Below, in pieces: positions 52,384-60,824 of a stretch of DNA of 64,000 nucleotides (its first letter is position 1; the number at the start of each line of letters is the position of its first letter). The position numbers were made by a program, and so were the translations under genes. This DNA comes from Mycobacterium sp. IS-1264 (lineage in GTDB: Bacteria; Actinomycetota; Actinomycetes; Mycobacteriales; Mycobacteriaceae). The notes under the pieces are model-generated. The model ran no database searches. It saw nothing but the letters and a program-made list of their open reading frames with translations, and had not been told where the DNA came from. The stretch covers positions 1 through 64,000 of the forward strand of contig NZ_MBES01000057.1 of assembly GCF_001954195.1 (NCBI RefSeq), in the 5' to 3' direction.

Positions 52384-53415
52384 CTATTCGGCCGGGGTGG
52401 GGGTGCTGTCCTTCGTGTCTTTGCGCGCGCCCTTCAGTGCGGCCCAGAACCGTGCCGCCTCGCGGATCGATTCCTCGACCGGACGTGGCTGCCAGCCCAG
52501 CTCGCGCTTCGCCTTGCTGCTGTCGACGTCGGCCTCGGCGCGCATCATGCGCACCGACCGGAGGCTGAGTTCGGAGTCCTTGCCGGTCAGCCGGGCCCTC
52601 AGGGTGCCCATTGCGGCCAGGGCATAGAGCACCGGCACCGAGATCGCGCGTCGCGGCGGTGGCACCCCGGCCTCGTCGGCCGCGATCCGCACGACATCGT
52701 TCAGCGCAAACATCCGCTCGGACACCAGGTATCGCTCGCCGATGCGGCCGCGCTCGGCGGCCAGGATCATGGCCCGGGCGGCGTCGTCGACGCCGACGAC
52801 CTCCAGCTGGATGCCGTTCATCAGGAAGGGCAGCTTGCCGAACACCGCGCCGGCGATGAAGGCGCCGTGCGGGGTGCCTCCCCAGTCCCCGCTGCCGTAA
52901 GTGGTCGAGACGCACATGGCGACGGCCGGCAGGCCGGCCTCGGCCACGTACCGCATCACCAGGTCTTCGGCCTCAACCCGGGACTGCACATACGGAGTCA
53001 GCCCGCGGGGGTCGATCACGTCTTCTTCGGTCGCCACATGCCCGTGGCGACGGCCCACCGTCGCGTAGGTGCTGGTGAAGACGAACCGGCGCAGCGCGGG
53101 TTCTTTGACGGCGACATCGAGCACGTTGCGCAGGCCCTCGACGTTGGTGCGGAACAGCGGCGCGGGGTCACGCAACCACGCGCGGGTGTCGACCACGCAG
53201 TAGTACACGTCGTCGACGCCGTCCATCGCCTCGCGCAACGTGGCGGTGTCGAACACGTCGCCCTGAAACCGCGTCAGCGCAAGGTCGTCGACGGCACGGG
53301 TATTGGCATTCGCGCGCACCATCGCTCGTACCTCGGCGCCGTCGGCGACGAGCTGACGGGTCACGTGTGAACCCAGAAATCCGTTGGCGCCGATGACCAA
53401 CTTGGGTGCGTTCAT
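52384..53415 (-). CDS. NAD-dependent epimerase/dehydratase (Rv0139-like)
   Basis: 343 residues. Extended SDR: LVIGANGFLGSHVTRQLVADGAEVRAMVR, FTSTYATVGRR, YVQSRVEAEDLV (YxxxK replaced by YVQSR, so the usual catalytic Lys is Arg here). Dihydroflavonol-reductase-like. The changed Lys may indicate altered activity. ATG 53415 overlaps the NTF2-like stop by 4 bp. Confidence 0.88.
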   Translation of the reverse strand: MNAPKLVIGANGFLGSHVTRQLVADGAEVRAMVRANANTRAVDDLALTRFQGDVFDTATLREAMDGVDDVYYCVVDTRAWLRDPAPLFRTNVEGLRNVLDVAVKEPALRRFVFTSTYATVGRRHGHVATEEDVIDPRGLTPYVQSRVEAEDLVMRYVAEAGLPAVAMCVSTTYGSGDWGGTPHGAFIAGAVFGKLPFLMNGIQLEVVGVDDAARAMILAAERGRIGERYLVSERMFALNDVVRIAADEAGVPPPRRAISVPVLYALAAMGTLRARLTGKDSELSLRSVRMMRAEADVDSSKAKRELGWQPRPVEESIREAARFWAALKGARKDTKDSTPTPAE

Positions 53416-53918
53416 TCCGCTCCTCCGTACTGGCGCATCCACCGTTCGGCGTCTTCGTCGAGCGTGCCCAGGGCCTGCGCCTTGCGGCACCATTTCATCC
53501 CCGCCCGCAGGAAGCGCAACGGGTTGTAGATGTCTTCTTCGCGGCACCACAGGCCGTCGCCGGCGTAGGTGATGATCGTGATGTTCGTCGCGCTGATGAC
53601 GCTGCCGTCGCCCGGGTCGCGCATCGGGTTGTCCAGTTCGAGGATGACCCGGCCGGTGGGCTCGTCGATGACCGACCACAACGTCGGGAACGCCACCATG
53701 TGGCTTCCGGGGAAAGTCGTCATCGTTTGCTTGATCCACTCCCGCACTTCGTCGCGGCCGTGCATGGTGCCCGCCGCGTGCTCGATGTATTCGACGTCGG
53801 GTGTGTACTGCTGCACCCAGGCGTCCCAGTCGCGGGTTTCGGCGGCCCGGGCCACCGTCTCCTCGAACTTCTCGAAGGCGTCGGACAGTTCGCTGCGGGA
53901 GAACGCCGGCGTGCTCAC
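53412..53918 (-). CDS. NTF2-like/SnoaL protein (Rv0138-like)
   Basis: 168 residues: ELSDAFEKFEETVARAAETRDWDAWVQQYTPDVEYIEHAAGTMHGRDEVREWI and GDGLWCREEDIYNPLRFLRAGMKWCRKAQALG. Conserved small-molecule-binding fold, probably acting with the downstream epimerase because the genes overlap. Function unknown. Confidence 0.85.
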   Translation of the reverse strand: MSTPAFSRSELSDAFEKFEETVARAAETRDWDAWVQQYTPDVEYIEHAAGTMHGRDEVREWIKQTMTTFPGSHMVAFPTLWSVIDEPTGRVILELDNPMRDPGDGSVISATNITIITYAGDGLWCREEDIYNPLRFLRAGMKWCRKAQALGTLDEDAERWMRQYGGAE

Positions 53919-54008
53919 GCGGGCCTCTTCGCGCCGTTGCGGGTCATCGGCGGAGTGTAGCCTGGGCTGGGATCAGACCGGAGTTGTGGCCGATCAGGAA
54001 GGCGAGCA

Positions 54009-54545
54009 ATGACCGAATCCCAAAGTGCCCCCCAAAAAGCGATTCTGGCCGGCGGCTGCTTTTGGGGAATGCAAGACCTGATCCGCAAACAGCCCGGCGT
54101 GATCTCGACGCGGGTCGGCTACAGCGGCGGCGACACCCCCAACGCGACCTACCGCAACCACGGCACCCACGCCGAGGCCGTGGAGATCGTCTACGACCCC
54201 GCCATCACCGACTACCGCACACTGCTGGAGTTCTTCTTCCAAATCCACGATCCGACAACGAAAGACCGCCAGGGCAACGACAGGGGCCCCAGCTACCGGT
54301 CGGCGATCTTCTACACCGACGACGAGCAGAAGCGCGTCGCGCTGGACACCATCGCCGACGTCGAGGCCTCCGGCCTATGGCCCGGCAAGGTCGTGACGGA
54401 GGTCAGCCCGGCGGGGGACTTCTGGGAAGCCGAGCCCGAGCACCAGGACTACCTGCAGCGCTACCCCGGTGGGTACACCTGTCACTACATTCGCCCGGGC
54501 TGGAAGTTGCCGCGCCGCGCCACCGCGGACCAAGCCAACCGCTGA
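54009..54545 (+). CDS. msrA: Peptide methionine-S-sulfoxide reductase
   Basis: 178 residues. Active-site motif [11 protein letters not shown] near residue 16; [50 protein letters not shown]. Repairs oxidised methionine (S epimer). Only one Cys, so recycling must use an external thiol. Divergent from the 53412 unit; ends 4 bp from cyp138. Confidence 0.96.
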   Translation: MTESQSAPQKAILAGGCFWGMQDLIRKQPGVISTRVGYSGGDTPNATYRNHGTHAEAVEIVYDPAITDYRTLLEFFFQIHDPTTKDRQGNDRGPSYRSAIFYTDDEQKRVALDTIADVEASGLWPGKVVTEVSPAGDFWEAEPEHQDYLQRYPGGYTCHYIRPGWKLPRRATADQANR

Positions 54546-54549
54546 ACGC

Positions 54550-55875
54550 TCAGCGCCTGCGCACCACGATCCGTCCGCCGTCCTTCGGGGTGTAGGCGAC
54601 ACCGCGGCAGTGCCACCGCTCTCCCGGCGCCGAGGTGGTCTCGATCGTGAAGTGGCGCAACACCGTTCGTAGCACCACGTCCATCTCCATGTTGGCGAAC
54701 GCGGCGCCCACGCACCGCCTGGCCCCACCGCCGAAGGGAATCCACGCGAACGAAGATGGCTTGGTCCCGATGTAGCGCTGCGGATCGAAGCGCTCCGGGT
54801 CGGGGAAGACGCTCGGGTTCTCGTGTATCTGCGCGATGCTGACGATCATCGAATACCCACGGGGAATGGTCCATTCGCCGAGTTGGTAAGTCGGTGGGTA
54901 GACGCGGCGAGCGGCGAAGTCGATCACGGTTCTGGCCCGCTGGACTTCCAGAATCGTCGCCTGGCGTAGCTCGCTGCCGCCGTTGTCGGCCTCCTCGACC
55001 AGGGCCGCCAGCAGATCCGGGTGGCGGGTGATCCGCTCGAACGCCCAGCCGAGCGTGGCCGCGGTGGTCTCGTGGCCCGCCGCCAGCAGGGTGAGCAGCT
55101 CGTCGCCAATGTCCTTGCGCGACATGAGCGAACCATCGTCGTAGGTGCTGCGCAGCATCAGCGCGAGGACGTCCGTGCGCTCTTCGAAGTTCGGATCCGC
55201 ACGCTCGGCCGCGATCAGCTTGTCGATGACGATGTCGTATTGGCGCCGCCATTGGGCCAGTCGGCCCCACGGGCTGAACCGGCCATAGGTCCGCGCGGGC
55301 TTCGGCAGCGCGGCCAAGCGCGATCCCAGGGTGACCCACGGCGGGATGATCCGGCGCAGCTCGTCCAGTTCGGCCCCGTCGGCCCCGAACACCGCGCGCA
55401 GGATGGCGTTGAGCGTGATGCGCATCGTCGACGGCATCGTCGCGAAGGGCTCGCCCTCCGGCCAACCGGCGCTCTCGCGCAGCGTCTCCTCTTCGATGAT
55501 CGCCTCGTAGTTCTTCATGCTCCTGCCGTGAAACGGCGGCGCCAGCAGCCGGCGCCTACGGCGGTGATCGTCGCGGTCGAGTGCGAATACCGAACCGCTC
55601 CCGAACATCCGGCTCAAGTTGGGCTGGATATTGCCGAGCTCGTCGGGGCTGGTGGTGAAGATTTGCTTGGCCAGGTCCGGCTCACCGACCACCACGACGC
55701 GGCCGAACATCGGGAGGTTGATCGCGAAGACGTTGCCGTAGCGGCGCGCCAGGAGTTTGATCATCCCCCGCCGCGACGTCGCGAAGAAAAGACCGCAGAG
55801 CGGCTTCGGGATCCGGGCCGCCGGAGGCAACCTGACTGCTTGGGAAACCGGTGGGGCGGTGACTAATTCGCTCAA
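54550..55875 (-). CDS. cyp138: Cytochrome P450 CYP138-like
   Basis: 441 residues from TTG 55875 (SD GGGAGC), exactly the remembered length of M. tuberculosis CYP138. I-helix AAGHETTAATLGWAFERI, K-helix EVQR, PERF motif FDPQRYIG and heme loop FGGGARRCVGAAFANME. A 36-residue longer frame would cross operator-like sequence and is rejected. Substrate unknown. Divergent from a TetR gene. Confidence 0.93.
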   Translation of the reverse strand: MSELVTAPPVSQAVRLPPAARIPKPLCGLFFATSRRGMIKLLARRYGNVFAINLPMFGRVVVVGEPDLAKQIFTTSPDELGNIQPNLSRMFGSGSVFALDRDDHRRRRRLLAPPFHGRSMKNYEAIIEEETLRESAGWPEGEPFATMPSTMRITLNAILRAVFGADGAELDELRRIIPPWVTLGSRLAALPKPARTYGRFSPWGRLAQWRRQYDIVIDKLIAAERADPNFEERTDVLALMLRSTYDDGSLMSRKDIGDELLTLLAAGHETTAATLGWAFERITRHPDLLAALVEEADNGGSELRQATILEVQRARTVIDFAARRVYPPTYQLGEWTIPRGYSMIVSIAQIHENPSVFPDPERFDPQRYIGTKPSSFAWIPFGGGARRCVGAAFANMEMDVVLRTVLRHFTIETTSAPGERWHCRGVAYTPKDGGRIVVRRR

Positions 55876-55908
55876 TGCGTGCTCCCAACATCTGCCCCGA
55901 GGCGGGGT

Positions 55909-55960
55909 GGTACCGCGGTGTACCGCAGATCTTTCCCTGTACGGTACTCTGGAGTACCAA
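55909..55960. promoter_or_regulatory. Candidate operators in the cyp138/TetR gap
   Basis: GGTAC-CGCGGTGT-GTACC (55909-55926) and GGTAC-TCTGGA-GTACC (55945-55960, extended to perfect 16-bp GGTACTCTGGAGTACC) lie side by side in the 123-bp divergent gap. Two related palindromes between a TetR gene and its likely target are strong operator candidates. Confidence 0.6.
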
Positions 55961-55998
55961 ACCTGACAAGGTGCCGTATTCACCGAAAGGGGTCGGCC

Positions 55999-56616
55999 GT
56001 GACATCAGCGGCTGTCGATGCCGTACGCGGCGATGCACCCGCCGAGCCGGACCCGTTTCGGATGCGCCTGCTCGACGGCCTCGCCACCTCGATCGGCGAG
56101 CGCGGCTACCGCACCACCACGGTCGCCGACATCGTTCGCCACGCGCGCACGTCCAAGCGCACGTTCTACGACCACTTCGCGGGCAAGGAACAATGCTTCC
56201 TCGAGCTGGTGCTTGCCACCATCGAAAAACTTGCCGAAAGCATCGCCGCGGCGGTCGATCCCGAGGCGGACTGGCATCAGCAGATCCGTCAGGCCGTCGA
56301 GGCCTACGTCGGATTCATCGAGTCCCGTCCGGCGATCACGTTGAGCTGGATTCGCGAACTCCCGTCGTTGGGTGCCGTTGCCCGGCCCGTCCAGCGGCGC
56401 GTGCTGCAGTTGCTGTCGGACCTGCTGATCGACCTCAGCGCCAGCCCCGGCTTCCGGCGGGCCGGCCTGCGGCCGCTGACCCCGCCGCTGGCCGTGATCC
56501 TGCTCGGTGGTCTACGCGAACTGACCGCGCTGGCCGTCGAGGACGGACGAGCGGTCCGTGAGATCGTCGAACCGGCCGTCGATGCGTCCATAGCCCTGCT
56601 CGGCCCGCGGCACTAG
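55999..56616 (+). CDS. TetR-family regulator (Rv0135c-like)
   Basis: 205 residues from GTG 55999, preceded by GAAAGGGG. HTH: LLDGLATSIGERGYRTTTVADIVRHARTSKRTFYDHFAGKEQCFLELV. Likely represses cyp138 and itself through the paired GGTAC/GTACC palindromes. Longer open frames upstream run through the operators and are rejected. Confidence 0.9.
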   Translation: MTSAAVDAVRGDAPAEPDPFRMRLLDGLATSIGERGYRTTTVADIVRHARTSKRTFYDHFAGKEQCFLELVLATIEKLAESIAAAVDPEADWHQQIRQAVEAYVGFIESRPAITLSWIRELPSLGAVARPVQRRVLQLLSDLLIDLSASPGFRRAGLRPLTPPLAVILLGGLRELTALAVEDGRAVREIVEPAVDASIALLGPRH

Positions 56617-56625
56617 GCTCGGGCG

Positions 56626-56838
56626 ATGCGCCTATCCACCCGAAACCAGCTCAAAGGGACCATCACCGAGGTCGAACTCGGCAGCGTAATGGCGATCGTG
56701 AAGGTCAAGCTCGACGGCGGAGAACAGGTCGTCACGTCCTCGGTCACCAAGGATGCCGCGACCGACCTCGGCCTCGCGGTGGGGCAGCCGGCGACCGTGT
56801 TCATCAAGTCCACCGAAGTCACTATCGGCGTCGAGTAA
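56626..56838 (+). CDS. Molbindin-like TOBE-domain protein
   Basis: 70 residues, one Mop/TOBE domain: LSTRNQLKGTITEVELGSVMAIVKVKLDGGEQVVTSSVTKDAATDLGLAVGQPATVFIKSTEV. Binds molybdate or tungstate oxyanions as a hexamer in known homologues. 9 bp after the TetR gene on the same strand. Confidence 0.92.
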   Translation: MRLSTRNQLKGTITEVELGSVMAIVKVKLDGGEQVVTSSVTKDAATDLGLAVGQPATVFIKSTEVTIGVE

Positions 56839-56861
56839 ACCCCGAAAAGCGCTGCCGCGGT

Positions 56862-57761
56862 TTACGTTTCGAGGCGAAGGAACGCGCGTATCCGGTCGAG
56901 TACCAGCTCGGGTCGCTGCTCGACGATCCAGTGCCCGGCATCGTCGACCAGCTCGACCTCGAAATCGCTTATGCGCTCGGCATATCCGTCGGTCAGATCG
57001 GCGGTGATCACCGGGTCTTTGGTGCCCGTCAGCCATCGAACGGGAACGTTCACCCGCGCGTCGTCGTACTCGCCGCGCATCCAGCGCAGCATCTCCTTGG
57101 TCTGGAACGAGCGGTACCAGCGCGAGCCCGCCTCGGCGTGCCCGGGCTGTCGCATGCACTCGATGTACATGCGGATGTTGTCGTCGGGCAGCGTGAAGCC
57201 ACCGCCAACCCAAGAGCCCAGCAGCCGGACGAAGCGGGAGTCGGGGTTGCTGATGATCCGCGGACCGATGACCGGCAGCGAAATGGGGATCTGATACCAG
57301 AGCCGCCAGATGTTGCGGACGGTCGACGGGCCGCGCTTCACCCAGGGCGCCAAGGTGTTCACCCCGAAAAAGCCGGTCACCTTCTCCGGATGGCGCAGCA
57401 TCATGATGAACGCGACCGGCCCGCCCCAGTCGTGGGCGACGAGCTTCACCGTGGCGACGCCCAACCGGTCCAGGACGCCCGCCAGGTCGTCGGCCATCTC
57501 GCTCTTGAGGTAACTGGTGCGCGGCGCTGAACTCCAGCCCGCGCCGCGCAGATCGGGACACAGCACCCGGTAGCCGTCGGCGGCCAGCGGCCCGATCATC
57601 TCGTGCCACTCCCACCAGTTCTCCGGGAAGCCGTGGACGAGCATGACCGCCGGCCCGTCCGCGGGACCGGCATCGGCGACGTGGATGGTGACGCCGTCGC
57701 CCAGATCCACGTACCTGTGTTCCAAAGCGATAGCGCCGTCGACAGCGGGCATGGTGACCAT
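56862..57761 (-). CDS. ephF: Epoxide hydrolase EphF-like
   Basis: 299 residues, alpha/beta hydrolase. Oxyanion HGFPENWWEWHE, nucleophile Asp in AHDWGGPVAF, acid Asp in TGTKDPVI and His in DDAGHWIVEQRPEL. Hydrolyses an epoxide to a diol. The order with TetR and cyp138 equals Rv0134-Rv0136. The preceding frame extension to 57858 is not supported. Confidence 0.92.
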   Translation of the reverse strand: MVTMPAVDGAIALEHRYVDLGDGVTIHVADAGPADGPAVMLVHGFPENWWEWHEMIGPLAADGYRVLCPDLRGAGWSSAPRTSYLKSEMADDLAGVLDRLGVATVKLVAHDWGGPVAFIMMLRHPEKVTGFFGVNTLAPWVKRGPSTVRNIWRLWYQIPISLPVIGPRIISNPDSRFVRLLGSWVGGGFTLPDDNIRMYIECMRQPGHAEAGSRWYRSFQTKEMLRWMRGEYDDARVNVPVRWLTGTKDPVITADLTDGYAERISDFEVELVDDAGHWIVEQRPELVLDRIRAFLRLET

Positions 57762-57782
57762 GCTCAGAAGGTAGCGGACGCC

Positions 57783-59027
57783 CTATGCCAGAAAGCGCTC
57801 GACGTACGGTGCGAAGCGTGCCCGCAGATCGTCCTGGGTCAGCCCGAACATCTCGCACGACGTCTCGACGTTGCCCAGCCGGCCGCGCTGGTGGCCCGAC
57901 AGGTAGCCCCCGATCGCCGCGCGCGCCTCTTCGGTGAACGGTTCACCGGCCAGCGCGTAGACGCGCTCGGCGACGCCGAGTTCGTCGGCCATGAAGTCGT
58001 CGAAACGGATGTCGATCGAGCGATCCGGACCGATGGTGTCGCGGTCGCGGATGAGCGCGCCGAGCATGTCCTCCAAACGGTCGATCCAGAAACTCGCGAT
58101 CCGCTGCACCGGCACCGGGGAGCGGTGCATGCGCGCGGAGTAGGTGATCATCGCGATCATCGACAATGCGACCGGCACCGGGTCGCGATGGGTGAACACG
58201 ACGATGCTGTCGGGGAAGACGCGGTTCAGCACCGGCACCTGCTCGAGATGCTGGGGCGACTTCAGCAGCCACCGCCGGCCGCCGCGCAGGAACTGCATCG
58301 CCTTGAGTTGGCGCGCGAGGTACTCGTAGTGCGGCGTCTGGTCGTGGGCCTGGTAGTAGTCGCGCCAGCGCGGCACGTCGCCGAGCGTCTCGAAGAGCAT
58401 CGTCGAGAAGTCGTTGGCCAGGAGCTGGATCTCCTCGTGGACGTGGTCGGTGGTCATCTCGTGCATGAGCGCGAAATGCGGCATCACGGTGTTGAGCACG
58501 CTGATCGCGACGTCCATCCGCGCCCGCCGAGGATCCGGGTCCAGACCCGCCTCCTGCGGCAGCGGGAACGGTTCGACGCTTTCCCAATACGGCATCGTTC
58601 GGAAGGTCGGCGGCGCCGCCAGCAGATTGTGCAAGTGGGTCGTGCCGGTGCGTGGCAGACCGGCGATCACCACCGGCGCCCGCAGCTCGATGTCGTCGAT
58701 CTCGGGATGCCGTCCCACGAGGTCGGTCAGCAGCAGCCGGTTCTTGAGCAATTGCAGGAGCTGCCCGTAGAAGTTGACGACCCCGGCGCCGTGCAGGCCG
58801 TCGATGTCCCGCAGCGCGCCGAGGTAGACGTCGAGCCGTTCTCTGTAGTCGTCTGGGCCGAAATCGTCCAGGCCGGTGTCGGCGCTGGCCTGCGCATGGA
58901 GCGCGTCGGCGTTCAGCGGGCAGTGCGGGGCCATCGCGGCCATCATGTCGAGGATCTGCTGCGCCTCGGTGCTGAACCGGGGCTGGGCCAGGTCGTCGAG
59001 GCGGACGTGCATCGCGGCTTCGGTCAC
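57783..59027 (-). CDS. Sulfotransferase-family protein
   Basis: 414 residues. PAPS phosphate-binding loop VVIAGLPRTGTTHLHNLLAAPP (about 117-138) and later LLKSPQHLEQVPVLNRVFPDSIVVFTHRDPVPVALS match the actinobacterial Sulfotransfer_3 group. Acceptor unknown, possibly a lipid or steroid. GTG start at 59027, or ATG 59012. Divergent from a TetR gene. Not part of the M. tuberculosis order. Confidence 0.9.
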   Translation of the reverse strand: MTEAAMHVRLDDLAQPRFSTEAQQILDMMAAMAPHCPLNADALHAQASADTGLDDFGPDDYRERLDVYLGALRDIDGLHGAGVVNFYGQLLQLLKNRLLLTDLVGRHPEIDDIELRAPVVIAGLPRTGTTHLHNLLAAPPTFRTMPYWESVEPFPLPQEAGLDPDPRRARMDVAISVLNTVMPHFALMHEMTTDHVHEEIQLLANDFSTMLFETLGDVPRWRDYYQAHDQTPHYEYLARQLKAMQFLRGGRRWLLKSPQHLEQVPVLNRVFPDSIVVFTHRDPVPVALSMIAMITYSARMHRSPVPVQRIASFWIDRLEDMLGALIRDRDTIGPDRSIDIRFDDFMADELGVAERVYALAGEPFTEEARAAIGGYLSGHQRGRLGNVETSCEMFGLTQDDLRARFAPYVERFLA

Positions 59028-59038
59028 GGCGACTTATG

Positions 59039-59056
59039 TTACTCTGAGTTTCGTAA
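59039..59056. promoter_or_regulatory. Possible operator at the sulfotransferase/TetR gap
   Basis: TTAC-N10-GTAA with an internal ACTC-T-GAGT, in a 28-bp gap between divergent starts. The gap is so short that the site overlaps both initiation regions. Confidence 0.3.
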
Positions 59057-59631
59057 TGGTAGTAGACCTCGGTCGCCCCCGTGACCCACGTATCGACGCT
59101 GCGGTGCTGCGCGCAACGATTGAACTCCTCGCCGAGACCGGCTATCCCGGCCTGTTGGTGTCCGCGATCGCCGAGCGCGCCGGTACCAGCAAGCCCGCGA
59201 TCTACCGGCGTTGGCCCAGCAAGGCGCATCTGGTGCACGAGGCGGTGTTCCCGATCGGGGCCGCCACCGAGATCCCGGATACCGGTTCGCTGCCCGAGGA
59301 CCTGCGCGAAATGGTGCGCCGTTCGATGGCCGTCCTCACCACACCGGCCGCCCGGGCGGCCCTGCCGGGGCTGGTCGGCGAGATGGCGGCGGATCCGACC
59401 CTGCATTCGGCACTCTTGGAGCGGTTCGCCGGCATCATCGGCGGTGGTCTCGCGGAGCGGCTCGAGGCCGCCGCGGCCGCCGGCGAGGTCCGCTCCGACG
59501 TGACGGCGGCCGAACTGGCTGAGGCCATCGCCGGCATCACGCTACTGGGCTTGCTCACCCGCGGCGCCGAACTCGATGACGCCTGGGTCGAACGCACAAC
59601 CACGTTGCTGCTGAAAGGAATACGTGCATGA
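59056..59631 (+). CDS. TetR-family regulator
   Basis: 191 residues. HTH: DAAVLRATIELLAETGYPGLLVSAIAERAGTSKPAIYRRWPSKAHLVHEAV, TetR_C_16-like C-terminus. ATG 59056. Overlaps the DUF1214 gene by 4 bp, so it is probably autoregulated with it and controls the divergent sulfotransferase. Confidence 0.88.
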   Translation: MVVDLGRPRDPRIDAAVLRATIELLAETGYPGLLVSAIAERAGTSKPAIYRRWPSKAHLVHEAVFPIGAATEIPDTGSLPEDLREMVRRSMAVLTTPAARAALPGLVGEMAADPTLHSALLERFAGIIGGGLAERLEAAAAAGEVRSDVTAAELAEAIAGITLLGLLTRGAELDDAWVERTTTLLLKGIRA

Positions 59632-60734
59632 CCGAACACGAGTCGACCCTCGCGTGGCGCGAGCTGGTGACGACCATCGGCGAGCTCGACCGCTCCTTCC
59701 TGGAGGGCGACCGTGCGGTCACCGACGACCGGCACGTCGCCGACGGCTACCGCATGCTCGCCACCACGTTGGGCGTGGCGTTCGATACGTACCTGTTCCC
59801 CGAGCCCGGTCGCCCGCAGTTCGTCGCTGTCAACACCCCGTTCCGCCGCGATCGTCGGTGGGGCGGCGACAACACCGACGCCTACTACTTCCTATGTCCG
59901 GTCGATCCGAACCGTCGTTACCGCATCAGCGGCAACAAGGGTGACAGCGTGTACTTTTCGGTGACGGCGTACAACGAACCGTCGCCCGGGGCATGGTCGG
60001 ACCGGGTCGTGGCGATCGTCCGCGACACCGACCTCGACGTCGACGCGCAGGGCAACTTCAGCTTCGAATTCCCCGCGACACCGGACGCGGCCGTGCTGAT
60101 GACCCGCGACTACCAAGCCGACCCGCTGACGGGGCGCCCGGTTGCCTGGCAGATCGAGGCTCTCGACGAGGCGGAGCCGATACGACACGGCGATGCCGAA
60201 ACCGCCGCCCGGCTGCGGGCGACGGCGGCCTGGTTGCGCACGATGTTTGCCATCGTGCCGCTGGCCGTCGGCACACGGATCGACGACGAGCACGGACTCG
60301 GACACGAGACCGCGCACGCCGCAAACGAATTCGCCGATCCGTATCAGGTGCCTGACGCCAACTTCGGCTGGTCTGCGCGCGACGCCTGCTACTCCTACGG
60401 CAGCTTCGTGCTCGACGACGACGAAGCCCTGGTCATCACGCACCAACCTCCGTCGTGCAGGTTCTGGAACCTGGTGGTGTGGAATCAGTTCATGGCGACG
60501 GTCGGCGCGTCGGATGCCCGCTGCTCCATCAACGGCCACAGCGCAGCGCTCAACAGCGACGGTTCGGTGACCATCGTCTTGTCCCACAGGATCACGGCCC
60601 ACCCGAATTCACTGACCGCGCTGGGCTATCCGCGTGGCAACCTCGCCTTCCGGTGGTTCCTCGCCGACGGTGTGCCGGCGAGGCCCGAAGTGAAACTGGT
60701 GAAGGCGTCGGACGCCCCCACCGCCGTCACCTAA
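59628..60734 (+). CDS. DUF1214 domain protein
   Basis: 368 residues. The C-terminal part (PPSCRFWNLVVWNQFMATVGA ... SLTALGYPRGNLAFRWFLADG) is the DUF1214 pattern; the N-terminal half carries Arg/Tyr-rich strands (PNRRYRISGNKGDSVYFSVTAYNEPSPGAWSDR). No signal peptide. Function unknown; in mycobacteria it often sits beside sulfotransferase genes, as here. Confidence 0.85.
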   Translation: MTEHESTLAWRELVTTIGELDRSFLEGDRAVTDDRHVADGYRMLATTLGVAFDTYLFPEPGRPQFVAVNTPFRRDRRWGGDNTDAYYFLCPVDPNRRYRISGNKGDSVYFSVTAYNEPSPGAWSDRVVAIVRDTDLDVDAQGNFSFEFPATPDAAVLMTRDYQADPLTGRPVAWQIEALDEAEPIRHGDAETAARLRATAAWLRTMFAIVPLAVGTRIDDEHGLGHETAHAANEFADPYQVPDANFGWSARDACYSYGSFVLDDDEALVITHQPPSCRFWNLVVWNQFMATVGASDARCSINGHSAALNSDGSVTIVLSHRITAHPNSLTALGYPRGNLAFRWFLADGVPARPEVKLVKASDAPTAVT

Positions 60735-60771
60735 CCCGCCGAGCGCCGCCACCTAACCCGCCGAGCGTGAA
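60728..60771. repeat. 22-bp tandem duplication over the DUF1214 stop codon
   Basis: CACCTAACCCGCCGAGCG occurs at 60728-60745 and again at 60750-60767, period 22 bp. The first copy includes the TAA stop (60732-60734). Similar in kind to the stop-codon duplication at 5371-5396. Confidence 0.65.
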
Positions 60772-60820
60772 ACTGTGGCGAGATTTCTGCGAAAAAGCCT
60801 CCACCAGTTCACGTTCGGCG
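60759..60820. repeat. Imperfect inverted repeat between convergent genes
   Basis: Left arm 60759-60778 CGCCGAGCGTGAAACTGTGG pairs with right arm 60801-60820 CCACCAGTTCACGTTCGGCG with about 17 of 20 matches. It sits between two convergent 3' ends and could terminate transcription from both sides; the GCCGAGCGTGAA core resembles a palindromic element that recurs in mycobacterial intergenic regions, from memory. Confidence 0.55.
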
Positions 60821-60824
60821 AAGA

